From Shimia abyssi (GTDB lineage: Bacteria; Pseudomonadota; Alphaproteobacteria; Rhodobacterales; Rhodobacteraceae): 64,000 bases of DNA. Positions 47,336 through 56,550 of this stretch are shown here, piece by piece (position 1 is the first letter of the stretch; the number at the start of each line of letters is the position of its first letter). The stretch covers positions 1 to 64,000 of the forward strand of contig NZ_PYGJ01000018.1 in NCBI RefSeq assembly GCF_003014475.1, given 5' to 3'. The position numbers and the translations under genes were made by a program. The notes under the pieces are model-generated. The model made no database searches, had not been told where the DNA came from, and was given only the letters and a program-made list of their open reading frames with translations.

Positions 47336-48259
47336 ATGCCTATCAAACTGCCATCTGACCTGCCTGCCTTTGACGTGCTCTCGCGCGAAGGCGTCATGGT
47401 CATGGCCGATGATCAGGCCGCCCGTCAGGACATTCGCCCGCTGCGCATTGGGCTCCTGAACCTGATGCCCAAAAAGATCCAGACCGAGAATCAGTTCGCC
47501 CGCCTGATTGGCGCGACCGCGATCCAGATCGAGCTCTCGCTGATCCGCATGAGTGAGCACAAAACGCGCAACACCGCCGCCGAACATATGGCCGAGTTTT
47601 ATCGCCCATTCTCAGATGTAAAAGCATCAGGTGAAAAGTTTGACGGCCTGATCATCACCGGCGCCCCGATCGAACATATGCCGTTTGAAGACGTCACTTA
47701 TTGGGACGAGCTGATCGAAGTTATGGATTGGACTCAGACACATGTACACTCCACCTTTGGCGTGTGCTGGGGTGGCATGGCAATGATCAACTACTTCCAT
47801 GGTGTCAAAAAACACATTCTGGATCACAAGGCGTTTGGCTGTTATCGCCAACGTAACATGGATCCAGCCAGCCACTACCTACGCGGATTCTCAGATGATC
47901 TGCTGATCCCTGTCAGTCGCTGGACAGAAATGCGTCAGAATGAAATTGATGCCGTTCCGGCGCTTAAGACTTTGATCGCCAGCGATGAGGTTGGCCCTTG
48001 CTTGATCGAAGATCCCGAGCACCGGGCGCTCTATATCTTCAATCACTTCGAGTATGACAGCGACACGCTCAAACAGGAATACGACCGCGACGTTGCCAGC
48101 GGAACGCCGATCAACGTACCGTCGCATTACTACCCGAACGATGACCCCAGCCAACCGCCGCAAAATCGTTGGCGCAGCCATGCGCACCTACTCTATGGCA
48201 ACTGGATTACCGAGGTTTACGAAACCACGCCGTATGACATGACGCAAATCGGAACCTGA
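47336..48259 (+). CDS. metA: Homoserine O-acetyltransferase MetA (HTS family)
   Basis: MetA activates homoserine for methionine synthesis. The 307-residue protein is a glutamine-amidotransferase-like acyltransferase with the nucleophile Cys144 in FGVCWGG and a His/Glu pair further on (IFNHFEYD). The specificity stretch reads [13 protein letters not shown], with Glu113 where succinyl-CoA enzymes such as E. coli MetA have Gly. Glu at this site is associated with acetyl-CoA use, so the product is predicted to be O-acetylhomoserine. The gene follows the ATPase gene by 43 bases. I see no convincing SAM riboswitch in that gap. Confidence 0.95.
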   Translation: MPIKLPSDLPAFDVLSREGVMVMADDQAARQDIRPLRIGLLNLMPKKIQTENQFARLIGATAIQIELSLIRMSEHKTRNTAAEHMAEFYRPFSDVKASGEKFDGLIITGAPIEHMPFEDVTYWDELIEVMDWTQTHVHSTFGVCWGGMAMINYFHGVKKHILDHKAFGCYRQRNMDPASHYLRGFSDDLLIPVSRWTEMRQNEIDAVPALKTLIASDEVGPCLIEDPEHRALYIFNHFEYDSDTLKQEYDRDVASGTPINVPSHYYPNDDPSQPPQNRWRSHAHLLYGNWITEVYETTPYDMTQIGT

Positions 48260-48342
48260 GTGCGCTCGGCGCAATCTGGCTCCAAGCTTGGATTGCACTC
48301 GCGCCCCGGCCCGTCCATAGTGTCAAAAAACGGAGAGGTTTC

Positions 48343-49212
48343 ATGGAGTTGCCTTTTGACGGCGCCATAAGCGCCTATGCCCAGAACGAGGCGCCCGCAG
48401 ATATCCGCAATGCGATAACGCGGGCGGACAAGAAAGATATTCTCGACCCGTCCTTTCCCCATTCCGAGCGTTTAAATCGTAAGGCATACGAGGCTGAACT
48501 GCGCGCCATTCAGATCGAACTGGTCAAGGCACAATATTGGGTCAAGGCGACAAACGCGCGTGTCGCAATTGTCTTTGAAGGTCGTGACGCCGCCGGAAAA
48601 GGCGGTACTATCAAACGTTTCCGCGAAAACCTTAATCCTCGTGGAGCTCGGGTCGTTGCGCTTTCAAAACCCACTGAGGCGGAGCAGACACAATGGTATT
48701 TCCAGCGCTACGTTGATCACTTGCCATCAGGTGGCGAGATGGTCTTCTATGACCGCTCGTGGTATAATCGTGGCGTTGTCGAAAAAGTTTTTGGCTTTTG
48801 CGATGATGATCAGCGGGCGCGCTTTTTCCATCAGGTCTCCCCGTTTGAGGAGACTCTGGTCAATGACGGCATTTACCTCTTCAAATTCTGGATGAACGTT
48901 GGCCGCGCCGAACAATTGCGCCGCTTTCTCAGCCGTGAGCGAGATCCACTCAAGCAATGGAAACTCAGCTGGATTGACGTTGAAGGATTGAAACGTTGGG
49001 GGCCGTACACCTACGCAATTCGGGAAACCCTTTCCCGCAGTCACACCCCCGCTGCCCCTTGGACAATTGTGCGCTCCGATGACAAACGCCGCGCCCGCCT
49101 CAACGCGATGCGTACTGTGCTGCACGGGCTGGAGTACGACGGCAAGGACGAAAAGGCGATTGGTCAGATTGACCCCTCAGTCTGCGGAGGCCCCGAAATC
49201 TGGAATGCCTAA
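48343..49212 (+). CDS. ppk2: Polyphosphate kinase 2
   Basis: PPK2 transfers phosphate between polyphosphate and nucleotides, usually favouring NTP synthesis from polyphosphate. The 289-residue single-domain protein has Walker [12 protein letters not shown] (79-89), Walker [12 protein letters not shown], and the lid region ([17 protein letters not shown]). It is a class I-type length and layout. Its 3' end overlaps the TetR gene start by eight bases, implying that the regulator is cotranscribed. Confidence 0.96.
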   Translation: MELPFDGAISAYAQNEAPADIRNAITRADKKDILDPSFPHSERLNRKAYEAELRAIQIELVKAQYWVKATNARVAIVFEGRDAAGKGGTIKRFRENLNPRGARVVALSKPTEAEQTQWYFQRYVDHLPSGGEMVFYDRSWYNRGVVEKVFGFCDDDQRARFFHQVSPFEETLVNDGIYLFKFWMNVGRAEQLRRFLSRERDPLKQWKLSWIDVEGLKRWGPYTYAIRETLSRSHTPAAPWTIVRSDDKRRARLNAMRTVLHGLEYDGKDEKAIGQIDPSVCGGPEIWNA

Positions 49213-49822
49213 ACGCGGCTATCATCACGGCAACCTGCGCCAAGCCTTGGTCGAGGCGGCGCTGAAGCTGATCGAGGCCAAAGGCCCGACTGGCTTTACC
49301 TTGTCTGAGGCTGCAAAACAGGCCGGCGTCACCCCGGCCGCTGTCTATCGTCACTTTGAGGGTCGCGAAGACCTCATCGCCGAGGCCGCGCGACAGGGCT
49401 ATGACATTTTTGCTGACCTGATGCAATTTGCCTATGACAAGGGCCAGCCCTCTGCCTTGGCCTCCTTTGAGGCAACGGGACGCGCCTATCTCGCCTTTGC
49501 CCGCCGGTATCCGGGCCATTACATCGCCATGTTCGAAAGCGGCATTTCCGTCAACCGCACACCAGAGCTGGCCGACGTCGCAGCGCGTGCGCGCGGTGTG
49601 ATGGAACGCGCCGCCGCCGAACTCAGCCAACATATTCCACCCGAAAAACGCCCTCCGGCCAGCATGTTCTCCGCCCATATCTGGGCGATGAGCCATGGCG
49701 TCGTTGAACTTTTTGCCAGAAACTCCCCCGGCACCCAATCCCCCTTTCCTCCAGAAGACCTCTTGGAAAGCGGTATTGGCGTCTACCTTCGCGGGCTGGG
49801 GCTTATCTCACCGGATTCATGA
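49205..49822 (+). CDS. TetR-family transcriptional regulator
   Basis: A 205-residue regulator with an N-terminal helix-turn-helix ([28 protein letters not shown], about 30-57) preceded by the basic [17 protein letters not shown], and a ligand-binding C-terminal domain. The start at 49205 gives the standard N-terminus; it overlaps ppk2 by eight bases. Its 3' end overlaps the lipoprotein hydrolase gene by four bases. It could regulate this local unit; the ligand is unknown. Confidence 0.94.
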   Translation: MPKRGYHHGNLRQALVEAALKLIEAKGPTGFTLSEAAKQAGVTPAAVYRHFEGREDLIAEAARQGYDIFADLMQFAYDKGQPSALASFEATGRAYLAFARRYPGHYIAMFESGISVNRTPELADVAARARGVMERAAAELSQHIPPEKRPPASMFSAHIWAMSHGVVELFARNSPGTQSPFPPEDLLESGIGVYLRGLGLISPDS

Positions 49823-51075
49823 TAAAACCTGTTTTCCTCACCGCCATTACGTTGCTCACGCTCTCGGCCTGCGGCGAAAAGCAGTATAATGAAATTGATC
49901 TGATGCCATCCCCGCTGGCCTATACCAACGGCACGCTCGACCCGTTCAAAGACCGCTCCGGGCGCGAGCTCGAGACCCAAAGCAACCTCTTTTACGCCAC
50001 CGATCGCGCGCCATCCGGGCCCGAGGACAAGGCGGAGTTCTACGCCAACCGCCGCGGTGTCACATTGCGCGTTGGCACTGCCAAAGTTGCCATGGACCCA
50101 CCAATCGACAGCTGGCAAGAGCTGCGCGACATTACAACGGCATCCAAACGCGATCAGAAACGCACCCTTACCGTGTCTGAAGTGACCGAAATTGGTCCCA
50201 TTGACGTTGCCACCCCCAACCCGCTTGTCGAGCAGCCTGATCAACAGACGTTCGACACTGCCAGCGCCGCGTTCCGCACCCAGATCAATCAGCAACTCGC
50301 CCGCTCAAACAGCCGTGATGCCTATATCTATATTCACGGCTACAACGTCGATTTCGCATACCCCACTCTCGCCGCCAAAGAACTCCAGCATTACCTCGGC
50401 TATCAGGGCGCCTTTGTGAGCTATAACTGGCCTGCCACGCCAAACCGATTTGCCTATCTGCGCGACCTCGAGACTGCTGACGCCACTCGCCGCAATCTGC
50501 GCGGGTTGATCGAGTTTCTCTCGACCCAGACCAACGTGTCGCGTGTGCATCTGATTGGCTACAGCGCCGGGTCCCGCCTGACGTTTGAGGCCGCTTACCA
50601 GATTGCTTTGCTGTCTAAATCCGGCCAGAGCCGAGCCAAGCTTGGCCAAGTGATCCTGATCGGCAGTGATCTGGATCGCCACTATTTCACCGAAGCCATT
50701 GCCGATGGGCTGCTGGACAGCCTTGACCAACTGTCAATCTACATGTCCGCCAGCGACAGCGCGCTGGCCATTTCCCGCATCGTGTTTGGCGAAAACCGTC
50801 TTGGTCAGTTTTCAGAATTGACAGAAGACACCCGCCCCTTTGCCGAACGGCTGGCCGCCATCGATAAACTGGCCCTGATCGACGTTACAGAAGCTGAAGG
50901 TGCGTCATTGGGCAACGGTCACTGGTACTTCCGTTCGTCCCCTTGGGCCAGCAGCGACATTTTCCTGACCCTGTTAACCGGAGAAATGCCTCAAGAGCGT
51001 GGTCTGGTGCGTCTAGCGGGCGAAGCGGCGTGGCATTTTCCAGAGGATTACCCGCAACGACTTCAGGCCAGGTAA
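49819..51075 (+). CDS. Lipoprotein alpha/beta hydrolase (DUF900-like)
   Basis: A 418-residue predicted lipoprotein: the signal ends in LSAC with Cys18. The C-terminal 250 residues are an alpha/beta hydrolase of the DUF900 type, with IYIHGYNVDF (near 172) as the oxyanion-hole segment, VSYNWPA, and the nucleophile elbow GYSAGS (near 249). The rest before it (about 50-150) is a family-specific N-terminal region. It probably faces the periplasm. The ATG overlaps the TetR stop codon by four bases. Substrate unknown. It converges with the cyclase gene four bases downstream. Confidence 0.9.
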   Translation: MIKPVFLTAITLLTLSACGEKQYNEIDLMPSPLAYTNGTLDPFKDRSGRELETQSNLFYATDRAPSGPEDKAEFYANRRGVTLRVGTAKVAMDPPIDSWQELRDITTASKRDQKRTLTVSEVTEIGPIDVATPNPLVEQPDQQTFDTASAAFRTQINQQLARSNSRDAYIYIHGYNVDFAYPTLAAKELQHYLGYQGAFVSYNWPATPNRFAYLRDLETADATRRNLRGLIEFLSTQTNVSRVHLIGYSAGSRLTFEAAYQIALLSKSGQSRAKLGQVILIGSDLDRHYFTEAIADGLLDSLDQLSIYMSASDSALAISRIVFGENRLGQFSELTEDTRPFAERLAAIDKLALIDVTEAEGASLGNGHWYFRSSPWASSDIFLTLLTGEMPQERGLVRLAGEAAWHFPEDYPQRLQAR

Positions 51076-51079
51076 CGCA

Positions 51080-52135
51080 TCAGAACCGCGTTGTCGGGCT
51101 GGATGTTGGCATGTGACCGGATACTGAAATCAACGGCATTTCGCCCAAGCCCTTGATGTCATGTGCACCCAGATCGCTAATCTGAAACGCATCGATCAGA
51201 TCGAATTTCATCGATTCCGGCGCGACAATTTGCATTGGCTTGGCCGCCACCTGCAACCGCGCGGCCATATTCACGGCTGGGCCAAATACGTCATAGACGT
51301 ATTTCTGAATACCCACGACCGAACCAACAACCGCACCAGTGCCCAACCCTATGCGTGCTTCCCACTTGTATTGATGGCTTTGATTGCGGCGTTCCAGATA
51401 GCGCAAAAAGCGGATCGCGCAATTGGCAACCACGGTTGCATGGTCCGGCGCAGCCTCTGGCATGCCTGACACGCCAAGATATGCATCACCTATCGTCTTG
51501 ATCCGCTCACATCCAAATTGCTCTGTGATACGGTCGAACGCGGTAAAAATGTCATTCAACTCTGACAATGTGACCGTTGGATCGGTCTTTTCGGCAAAAG
51601 CTGTGAAGCCGACAAAATCAAGCATCACCACCGAAACGTTTTTGTAAAGCTGGGGTGTCACCACCCCAAACGTCTTGAATTCTTCGTAAACCGAGCGGGG
51701 CATCAGGTTCAGCAATAGCTTTTCGACCCGCTCCTTCTCGCGCTCTAACTCTCGCGTGTTGCGTTCAACCATTGTCGAATACGTGTCGATCATCTGCTCC
51801 AGTTCACGCATCCGGGTAATGTTCTGACATTCCGCAACAATCATTTCTTCGCCGTCGACTTCTGTCAGTGTCAAAGACAGCGCAATCACAAGGGTGCGTC
51901 GCTTAGGCTTGATGCGAACTTCCCCCGCAAAGGATCCATTTTCGCGCAATGCGCTCCGGGCTTCATCGCGAATGTCTTCGATAATGCCTGTTATGACTTC
52001 GCTTGTAACGGGGTCGCCAAACCAGTCCTCGAATGCCGGGTTCACATAATAGAACTTCAGATCCGAGAACCGCAGGATCGCCACACCCACGCCAATTGAG
52101 CGCAAAAGGCGTTCATTTATCGCCGCAATGCTCAT
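51080..52135 (-). CDS. PAS-domain class III adenylate cyclase
   Basis: A 351-residue soluble protein: PAS domain (about 5-110), a helical coiled-coil linker (about 108-145, rich in Glu/Arg), and a class III nucleotide cyclase (about 160-330). Metal-binding Asp173 (VVMLDFVGFT) and Asp217 (KTIGDAYL) are present. The purine-specifying pair is Lys213 and Asp282 (YDVFGPAVNMAAR), the adenylate-cyclase combination, and the transition-state Asn289 and Arg293 are present. It should therefore make cAMP. It overlaps the upstream truncated hemoglobin gene by four bases, suggesting that the two act together. Confidence 0.93.
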   Translation of the reverse strand: MSIAAINERLLRSIGVGVAILRFSDLKFYYVNPAFEDWFGDPVTSEVITGIIEDIRDEARSALRENGSFAGEVRIKPKRRTLVIALSLTLTEVDGEEMIVAECQNITRMRELEQMIDTYSTMVERNTRELEREKERVEKLLLNLMPRSVYEEFKTFGVVTPQLYKNVSVVMLDFVGFTAFAEKTDPTVTLSELNDIFTAFDRITEQFGCERIKTIGDAYLGVSGMPEAAPDHATVVANCAIRFLRYLERRNQSHQYKWEARIGLGTGAVVGSVVGIQKYVYDVFGPAVNMAARLQVAAKPMQIVAPESMKFDLIDAFQISDLGAHDIKGLGEMPLISVSGHMPTSSPTTRF

Positions 52136-52500
52136 GCGGCGTCTCTGGCCACGACAAGTGTTCTTTTGGTTTCAACGGTTTGCGCCACTGCGCGAATGTC
52201 AGCAGGTTCCATTCCATGCTCCGCCAATGCGTCTCCCAGCAATCCAGCGACAATGTCGAAATCGGAATGCGAAATGCCCAGATGCGCGTGGACCTGCTCT
52301 AACCTTTCATCACTGAATGACGCAGGCCCCCCAAGAAGCGACGCAACAAACTTGGTCTGATGATCGACCAGTTTGGCCATATCTGTATTTTCAAAGACGT
52401 GCCCAACAGCATCATCATCCAGCACCATGTCATAGAATGTCATGACAATGCGGCTGACGGTTTTAAAACCGCCGTATTTCTCAAAAAGTGTCCCACTCAT
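52132..52500 (-). CDS. Group 1 truncated hemoglobin
   Basis: A 122-residue 2-on-2 globin. Landmarks are the N-terminal SGTLFEKYGG, FYDMVLDDDAVGHVF (B/E helices), HQTKFVASLLGGP, and the proximal His, most likely His71 in LEQVHAHLGI. Such globins bind O2 or NO. The gene comes first in a two-gene unit with the adenylate cyclase (four-base overlap). A role as gas sensor or NO scavenger feeding into cAMP signalling is inferred from this arrangement; the globin has no fused output domain. Confidence 0.93.
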   Translation of the reverse strand: MSGTLFEKYGGFKTVSRIVMTFYDMVLDDDAVGHVFENTDMAKLVDHQTKFVASLLGGPASFSDERLEQVHAHLGISHSDFDIVAGLLGDALAEHGMEPADIRAVAQTVETKRTLVVARDAA

Positions 52501-52584
52501 TGTCGGACCTCATAAAATGACTGGTCCAACCGTACGCCGGAACCGCGACGCAAATCAAGAAACTCAAAAAAATGGATCTAAAAC

Positions 52585-52617
52585 AAAAAACCCCGCCACC
52601 GAAAGGAGGCGAGGTTT
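52585..52617 (-). terminator. Intrinsic terminator after rpsI
   Basis: On the minus strand AAACCTCGCCTCC pairs with GGTGGCGGGGTTT around TTTC and is followed by a T-run. It lies about 20 bases after the rpsI stop codon and ends the rplM-rpsI transcript before the hemoglobin gene. Confidence 0.92.
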
Positions 52618-52636
52618 GAAACATATTCCGCGGCGA

Positions 52637-53122
52637 TTAACGCTTCGAGAACTGGAACGAACGACGCGCTTTGCGCTTACCGTATTTCTTACGTTCCACA
52701 ACGCGGCTGTCGCGGGTCAGGAAGCCAGCGGCCTTCAGAGCGCCACGCAAGGAGGGCTCATAAAGCTGCAATGCTTTAGAGATACCGTGTTTGACCGCGC
52801 CGGCCTGACCGGTGAGACCACCGCCCTTGACCGTGGCAACCACGTCGAATTCTCCTTCGACACCGGCAACCTGCATAGGCTGGCGCAAGATCAGCTGAAG
52901 CACGGGACGTGCAAAATACTTGTCCTGGTCTTTACCATTCACGGTGACCTTACCCGAACCGGGTTTGATCCAGACACGGGCAACAGCGTCTTTACGCTTG
53001 CCTGTGGCGTAAGAACGGCCAAATTCGTCACGAACTGGCTCACGCGGGGCGGCCACTTCGACTACAGCTTCTTCACCGGCAACGGCGTTCAGCTCTTCAA
53101 GCGAGTTGATTTGATCAGCCAT
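52637..53122 (-). CDS. rpsI: 30S ribosomal protein uS9
   Basis: The 161-residue protein has an N-terminal alphaproteobacterial extension (about 35 residues, acidic), the signature [21 protein letters not shown], and the C-terminal [11 protein letters not shown] tail that reaches the P-site tRNA. It follows rplM with a three-base gap, the universal pair. Confidence 0.99.
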   Translation of the reverse strand: MADQINSLEELNAVAGEEAVVEVAAPREPVRDEFGRSYATGKRKDAVARVWIKPGSGKVTVNGKDQDKYFARPVLQLILRQPMQVAGVEGEFDVVATVKGGGLTGQAGAVKHGISKALQLYEPSLRGALKAAGFLTRDSRVVERKKYGKRKARRSFQFSKR

Positions 53123-53125
53123 TGA

Positions 53126-53584
53126 TTAGCTCCGGGTGTTCTTTTTGTTCATGGATTTAACATCCAGCACTTCTGGCGCTTGCGCCTCGTGCGGATGCTC
53201 GGCTCCGGCGTAAACGCGCAGATTGGTCATCTGCTTGCGCGACAGACGGTTGCCGGGCAGCATACGCTGAACAGCTTTGGTCACAACACGCTCAGGGTGC
53301 GCGCCGTCCAGGATCTGTTGCTTGGTGCGCGACTTGATCCCGCCAGGGTGGCCAGTGTGCCAGTAGAAGTTTTCTTCGCGCTTCTTGCCGGTCAGCTGGA
53401 TTTTGTCCGCGTTGATCACGATGACATTGTCACCAGTGTCCATGTGCGGGGTAAAGGTTGCCTTGTGCTTGCCGCGCAGGCGCATGGCGACGATCGATGC
53501 CAAACGGCCCAGCACCACGCCTTCGGCGTCGATGATGATCCACTTTTTCTCGATGTCTGCCGGAGTAGCAGAAAAGGTTTTCAT
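53126..53584 (-). CDS. rplM: 50S ribosomal protein uL13
   Basis: The 152-residue protein begins [20 protein letters not shown] and contains the L13 signature ([19 protein letters not shown]). It is the first gene of the rplM-rpsI operon. The ATG has a weak AAGACCTACT leader; the promoter should lie in the 165 bases up to the next gene, which hold nothing else. Confidence 0.99.
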   Translation of the reverse strand: MKTFSATPADIEKKWIIIDAEGVVLGRLASIVAMRLRGKHKATFTPHMDTGDNVIVINADKIQLTGKKREENFYWHTGHPGGIKSRTKQQILDGAHPERVVTKAVQRMLPGNRLSRKQMTNLRVYAGAEHPHEAQAPEVLDVKSMNKKNTRS

Positions 53585-53749
53585 AGTAGGTCTTCCAGAT
53601 TGGTTGACAGGTTTGCCGAAATTTCCGGCTCACCAGAATTCGATGGGCGGGTTATAAAGCAGGTGCATGTCACGTCAAGCGCACAATTCCCATATTAAAT
53701 ATACAAAATCAATGACTTATAATTTAGGTATTAAAATACCCCACAAAAA

Positions 53750-54730
53750 TCATCCCTCAGGAACACAAATTTCGCCCCGCACCAGCGCAATCACTGTCCG
53801 AATGGTTAGCCCAACCATGATCATACTCAGCACACCCAGCAATCCAATGGCGACCCAAAGGTGCCCGACCGACCCAACCGTCGCCGCAAATTGAAAGGAC
53901 GCCACGGTTAGCGCAGCGACTGGAAAACTCAGCGCCCACCATGGCAACGCAAATGGAAGCCGTCGAAATTTGGGTACCTGCACAACAACCAACGCGGCAA
54001 AGCCATATCCAACATTGATCAGAAACCGTGCAAACCCATCAACGTGCCCGGTCAGCGACAAATAGGCGATGAACCCCAACGCCGGGGGTGCCACAAGTAT
54101 CACCAACGTCGGCAACAGCTTGCCCGGAATCGGATCGTGAAAAATCAGCCGGTTGAACACCAGCGCCAACAGAATCATCCAAAACACCAGCCCGACCGAA
54201 AAGAACAACCAGGACAGCTCAAAATACCCCAACTGCGCCCCCGCGATCGTGGCAATCACATTTCCCACAGGTGGAATAAACCACGCTGGGGTCAGTTGCC
54301 CCACTTCAAAGCTACGATGGCTGATCCATGCCGATACCACGCTCAGCGTCAAGACAACCTGCAACCCGGCTGCCCCCCACCAGATCAGCCGTGCCAATCC
54401 CGGCGCAATGGGCAACAGCCCGGTCGAAATCAACAGCATTGATATCGAAATCGCCGGAAAGAACGCCTGCTTAGCCGGTGTCTGCCACTCCGCCATCACA
54501 GCCTCTGCATGGCGCAGGCATTTTATCAGATAGATCAACGCCAAAACCATGAACATCACAACACCCAGAGTTAAGACACCCCAAGATGCGCCTTTGAAGG
54601 CCGGAAAAACATCTGCCGTATTTTGAAGCGCTAATGCAAATCCCATCACGCCCATCACCGTGGCGAACATTGGCACGGGAAAATGGGCCAGCCAGCCCGT
54701 TGTATGGTCCTCGGTTGCGGCCTTCTGCAC
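53750..54730 (-). CDS. TDT/SLAC1-family transporter (TehA-like)
   Basis: A 326-residue inner-membrane protein with about ten hydrophobic segments. The start GWLAHFPVPMFATVMGVMGFALAL matches the tellurite-resistance/dicarboxylate transporter family, whose members are anion channels (TehA, SLAC1) or dicarboxylate/sulfite transporters. The exact substrate is open. The apparent start is GTG at 54730 without a clear ribosome-binding site. It is downstream of the thioesterase gene on the same strand, 64 bases away. Confidence 0.9.
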   Translation of the reverse strand: MQKAATEDHTTGWLAHFPVPMFATVMGVMGFALALQNTADVFPAFKGASWGVLTLGVVMFMVLALIYLIKCLRHAEAVMAEWQTPAKQAFFPAISISMLLISTGLLPIAPGLARLIWWGAAGLQVVLTLSVVSAWISHRSFEVGQLTPAWFIPPVGNVIATIAGAQLGYFELSWLFFSVGLVFWMILLALVFNRLIFHDPIPGKLLPTLVILVAPPALGFIAYLSLTGHVDGFARFLINVGYGFAALVVVQVPKFRRLPFALPWWALSFPVAALTVASFQFAATVGSVGHLWVAIGLLGVLSMIMVGLTIRTVIALVRGEICVPEG

Positions 54731-54794
54731 GGGGTTCGTCCTCGCTCACATTTCAGGCAACGTCACCCACAACGCTACTTTAGGGGGCCCGCCA

Positions 54795-55217
54795 TCACCT
54801 TTTAGGCGGGATAGAATAGGTCATATTGGCACGCGCCACCGGCGCCTCATCGCCCTCGGAATAGATCAAAATATCTGTCACCGACATTGTCCGGCCCAAT
54901 TTGAGCATTCGCGCGCGTGCAATCAAATCACGATCTGCTGAGGGCTTGCGCATAAAATCCATCGAACAGTTTGTAGTCACGGTTAGTGCCTCGCGGCCGA
55001 TACATGCCATTGTCGCCACATAGGCCGTCACATCGGCAAGCCCAAACATCGTAGGTCCGGACACCGTGCCACCCGGCCGCAGATCACTCTCTTTGACCCT
55101 GCGCCGCATGACGGTCTCGTAGCCGTCCATGTGTTCCACTTCGAACTCGCCGCTGACCTGCGGAAAAACCTCGTCCATAAAGGCGTTCATCTCGGCGACA
55201 CTCATCACTGCCTGCAT
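54795..55217 (-). CDS. PaaI-family hotdog thioesterase
   Basis: A 140-residue protein with the PaaI/acyl-CoA thioesterase hotdog pattern: LRPGGTVSGPTMFGLADVTAYVATM (about 45-70) and CSMDFMRKPSADRDLIARARML. It probably hydrolyses an acyl- or aryl-CoA. The ATG at 55217 is supported by GGGAGGGAAAG. It is divergent from the enoyl-CoA hydratase gene (56 bases), which fits a shared CoA-ester role, though this is inference. Confidence 0.92.
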   Translation of the reverse strand: MQAVMSVAEMNAFMDEVFPQVSGEFEVEHMDGYETVMRRRVKESDLRPGGTVSGPTMFGLADVTAYVATMACIGREALTVTTNCSMDFMRKPSADRDLIARARMLKLGRTMSVTDILIYSEGDEAPVARANMTYSIPPKR

Positions 55218-55273
55218 ACTTTCCCTCCCGACTGGTCCTCGTTAAGCTCCCCTCAAAGCCAATGGAGAGCAAG

Positions 55274-56059
55274 ATGGAATTGTTGGAACGTCGCGACACA
55301 AATGCCGTCGCTCACCTGAAAATGAACGCCCCTGCCCGGCTGAATGCCTTGTCCGATGAAATGCTTGCGGAACTTCAGTCGCAATTTGACGCATTGGCGG
55401 GCGATACATCTATCCGGGCGATTATCCTTTCAGGAGAAGGCAAAGCATTTTGCGCCGGCCATGACCTCAAACAAATGACCTCAGGACGGCAAGCGCCCGA
55501 TGGCGGCAAGACGTATTTCAAAGACCTATTTGATCGTTGCGCCACCATGATGCAGACCATCCAGAAACTGCCCCAGCCTGTCATCGCACAGGTCCATGGC
55601 ATCGCCACCGCCGCCGGGTGTCAACTGGTCGCGACCTGCGACATGGCTGTGGCCGCCCAGAGCACCCGTTTTGGCGTAAACGGCGTCAATATCGGCCTAT
55701 TCTGCTCCACCCCCATGGTGGCCCTGTCGCGAAATATCCCACGCAAACAAGCGTTTGAAATGCTGACGACCGGGCAATTCATTGATACCGACCGCGCTCT
55801 GTCGCTCGGCCTGATCAACCGCGCCGTGCCCGAGGCGGAACTAGCCTCCGCCACCACCGAGTTGGCGCAAACCGTTGCGTCCAAACTCGGTGCTGCGGTC
55901 AAAATTGGCAAACAGGCATTTTATGAACAGCTGCAAATGCCGCTCGATCAAGCCTATGCCTTTACGGGCGACGTAATGGTTCAAAACATGCTGCATCGCG
56001 ACACAGAAGAGGGCATCAGCGCCTTTCTGGAAAAACGCGATCCGGACTGGTCACAATAA
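55274..56059 (+). CDS. Enoyl-CoA hydratase/isomerase family protein
   Basis: A 261-residue crotonase-fold protein. The oxyanion-hole segments are AFCAGHDLKQM (near 60) and GIATAAGCQLVATCDMAVA (near 107-125), where the family Gly-Gly is partly replaced by Ala-Gly. The C-terminal dimerisation helices follow. It acts on acyl-CoA esters; the catalytic Glu of classical hydratases is not clearly placed, so the reaction may differ. The start at 55274 is preferred because GGAGAGCAAG precedes it. It is divergent from the thioesterase gene. Confidence 0.92.
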   Translation: MELLERRDTNAVAHLKMNAPARLNALSDEMLAELQSQFDALAGDTSIRAIILSGEGKAFCAGHDLKQMTSGRQAPDGGKTYFKDLFDRCATMMQTIQKLPQPVIAQVHGIATAAGCQLVATCDMAVAAQSTRFGVNGVNIGLFCSTPMVALSRNIPRKQAFEMLTTGQFIDTDRALSLGLINRAVPEAELASATTELAQTVASKLGAAVKIGKQAFYEQLQMPLDQAYAFTGDVMVQNMLHRDTEEGISAFLEKRDPDWSQ

Positions 56060-56313
56060 CCCTCATGGATCGCAGCCCGCCGTTTCCTCAACTGCAACGG
56101 TGTTTTTCCCAACTGCCGGTTTTTCGAAACGCAAAACGCGGGCATGATGGATTTACTTGGCCGCGCATCCCACAGCTGCGGTCGAAACTTTCGCGGCGTG
56201 CACCCACAAGATGGCACGCTGCACCTAATCGCTCAGCGTTGGGCATTGCCCAGTCGCGGGTTGCGCGCGCTTTTGGCGGGTCAGTTCATACTTACCTCGA
56301 CCGGCCGAAAGCC

Positions 56314-56339
56314 GCGCCACTTCGCGTGCGCTCTTTTTT
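56314..56339 (+). terminator. Terminator-like hairpin in the gap before trmFO
   Basis: GCGC(C)AC pairs with GTGCGC around TTCGC, followed by TCTTTTTT. It lies 255 bases after the enoyl-CoA hydratase stop codon, which is far for that gene's own terminator. A second small hairpin (CGGC/GCCG) precedes it. Confidence 0.55.
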
Positions 56340-56476
56340 CCCAACCTCCACAATTTTTGCGTAATTTCACTCGAATTGTTTCCATTTTGGGACACCTGTT
56401 TTTCCTCATTACCCCTATGCGAAATCCTGACGCCATGCGATAACAAGGTCAGAGCGACTGCGACATTCTCGCATTC

Positions 56477-56550
56477 AACGGGTCGCTGCTGGCAAAGGTC
56501 CCTCCTGGGTCACCTCTCTCTGGCCACGCCAATGACCGCAGCGACCCGTT
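56477..56550. repeat. 13-bp perfect inverted repeat enclosing 48 bases
   Basis: AACGGGTCGCTGC (56477-56489) and GCAGCGACCCGTT (56538-56550) are exact reverse complements. As RNA they would close a 74-base structured domain ending about 50 bases before the trmFO start. The stem is too long for a tRNA acceptor stem and I match it to no known RNA family. Confidence 0.7.

Noticed and set aside
56144..56443. A 99-codon frame in the gap before trmFO
   Set aside because: It has no ribosome-binding site, crosses the terminator-like hairpin, and its composition does not look like the neighbouring genes.
56477..56550. A tRNA of about 74 bases
   Set aside because: The length fits, but the terminal stem is 13 bp instead of 7, and there is no T-loop GTTCRA motif, no anticodon arm and no CCA-adjacent discriminator pattern.
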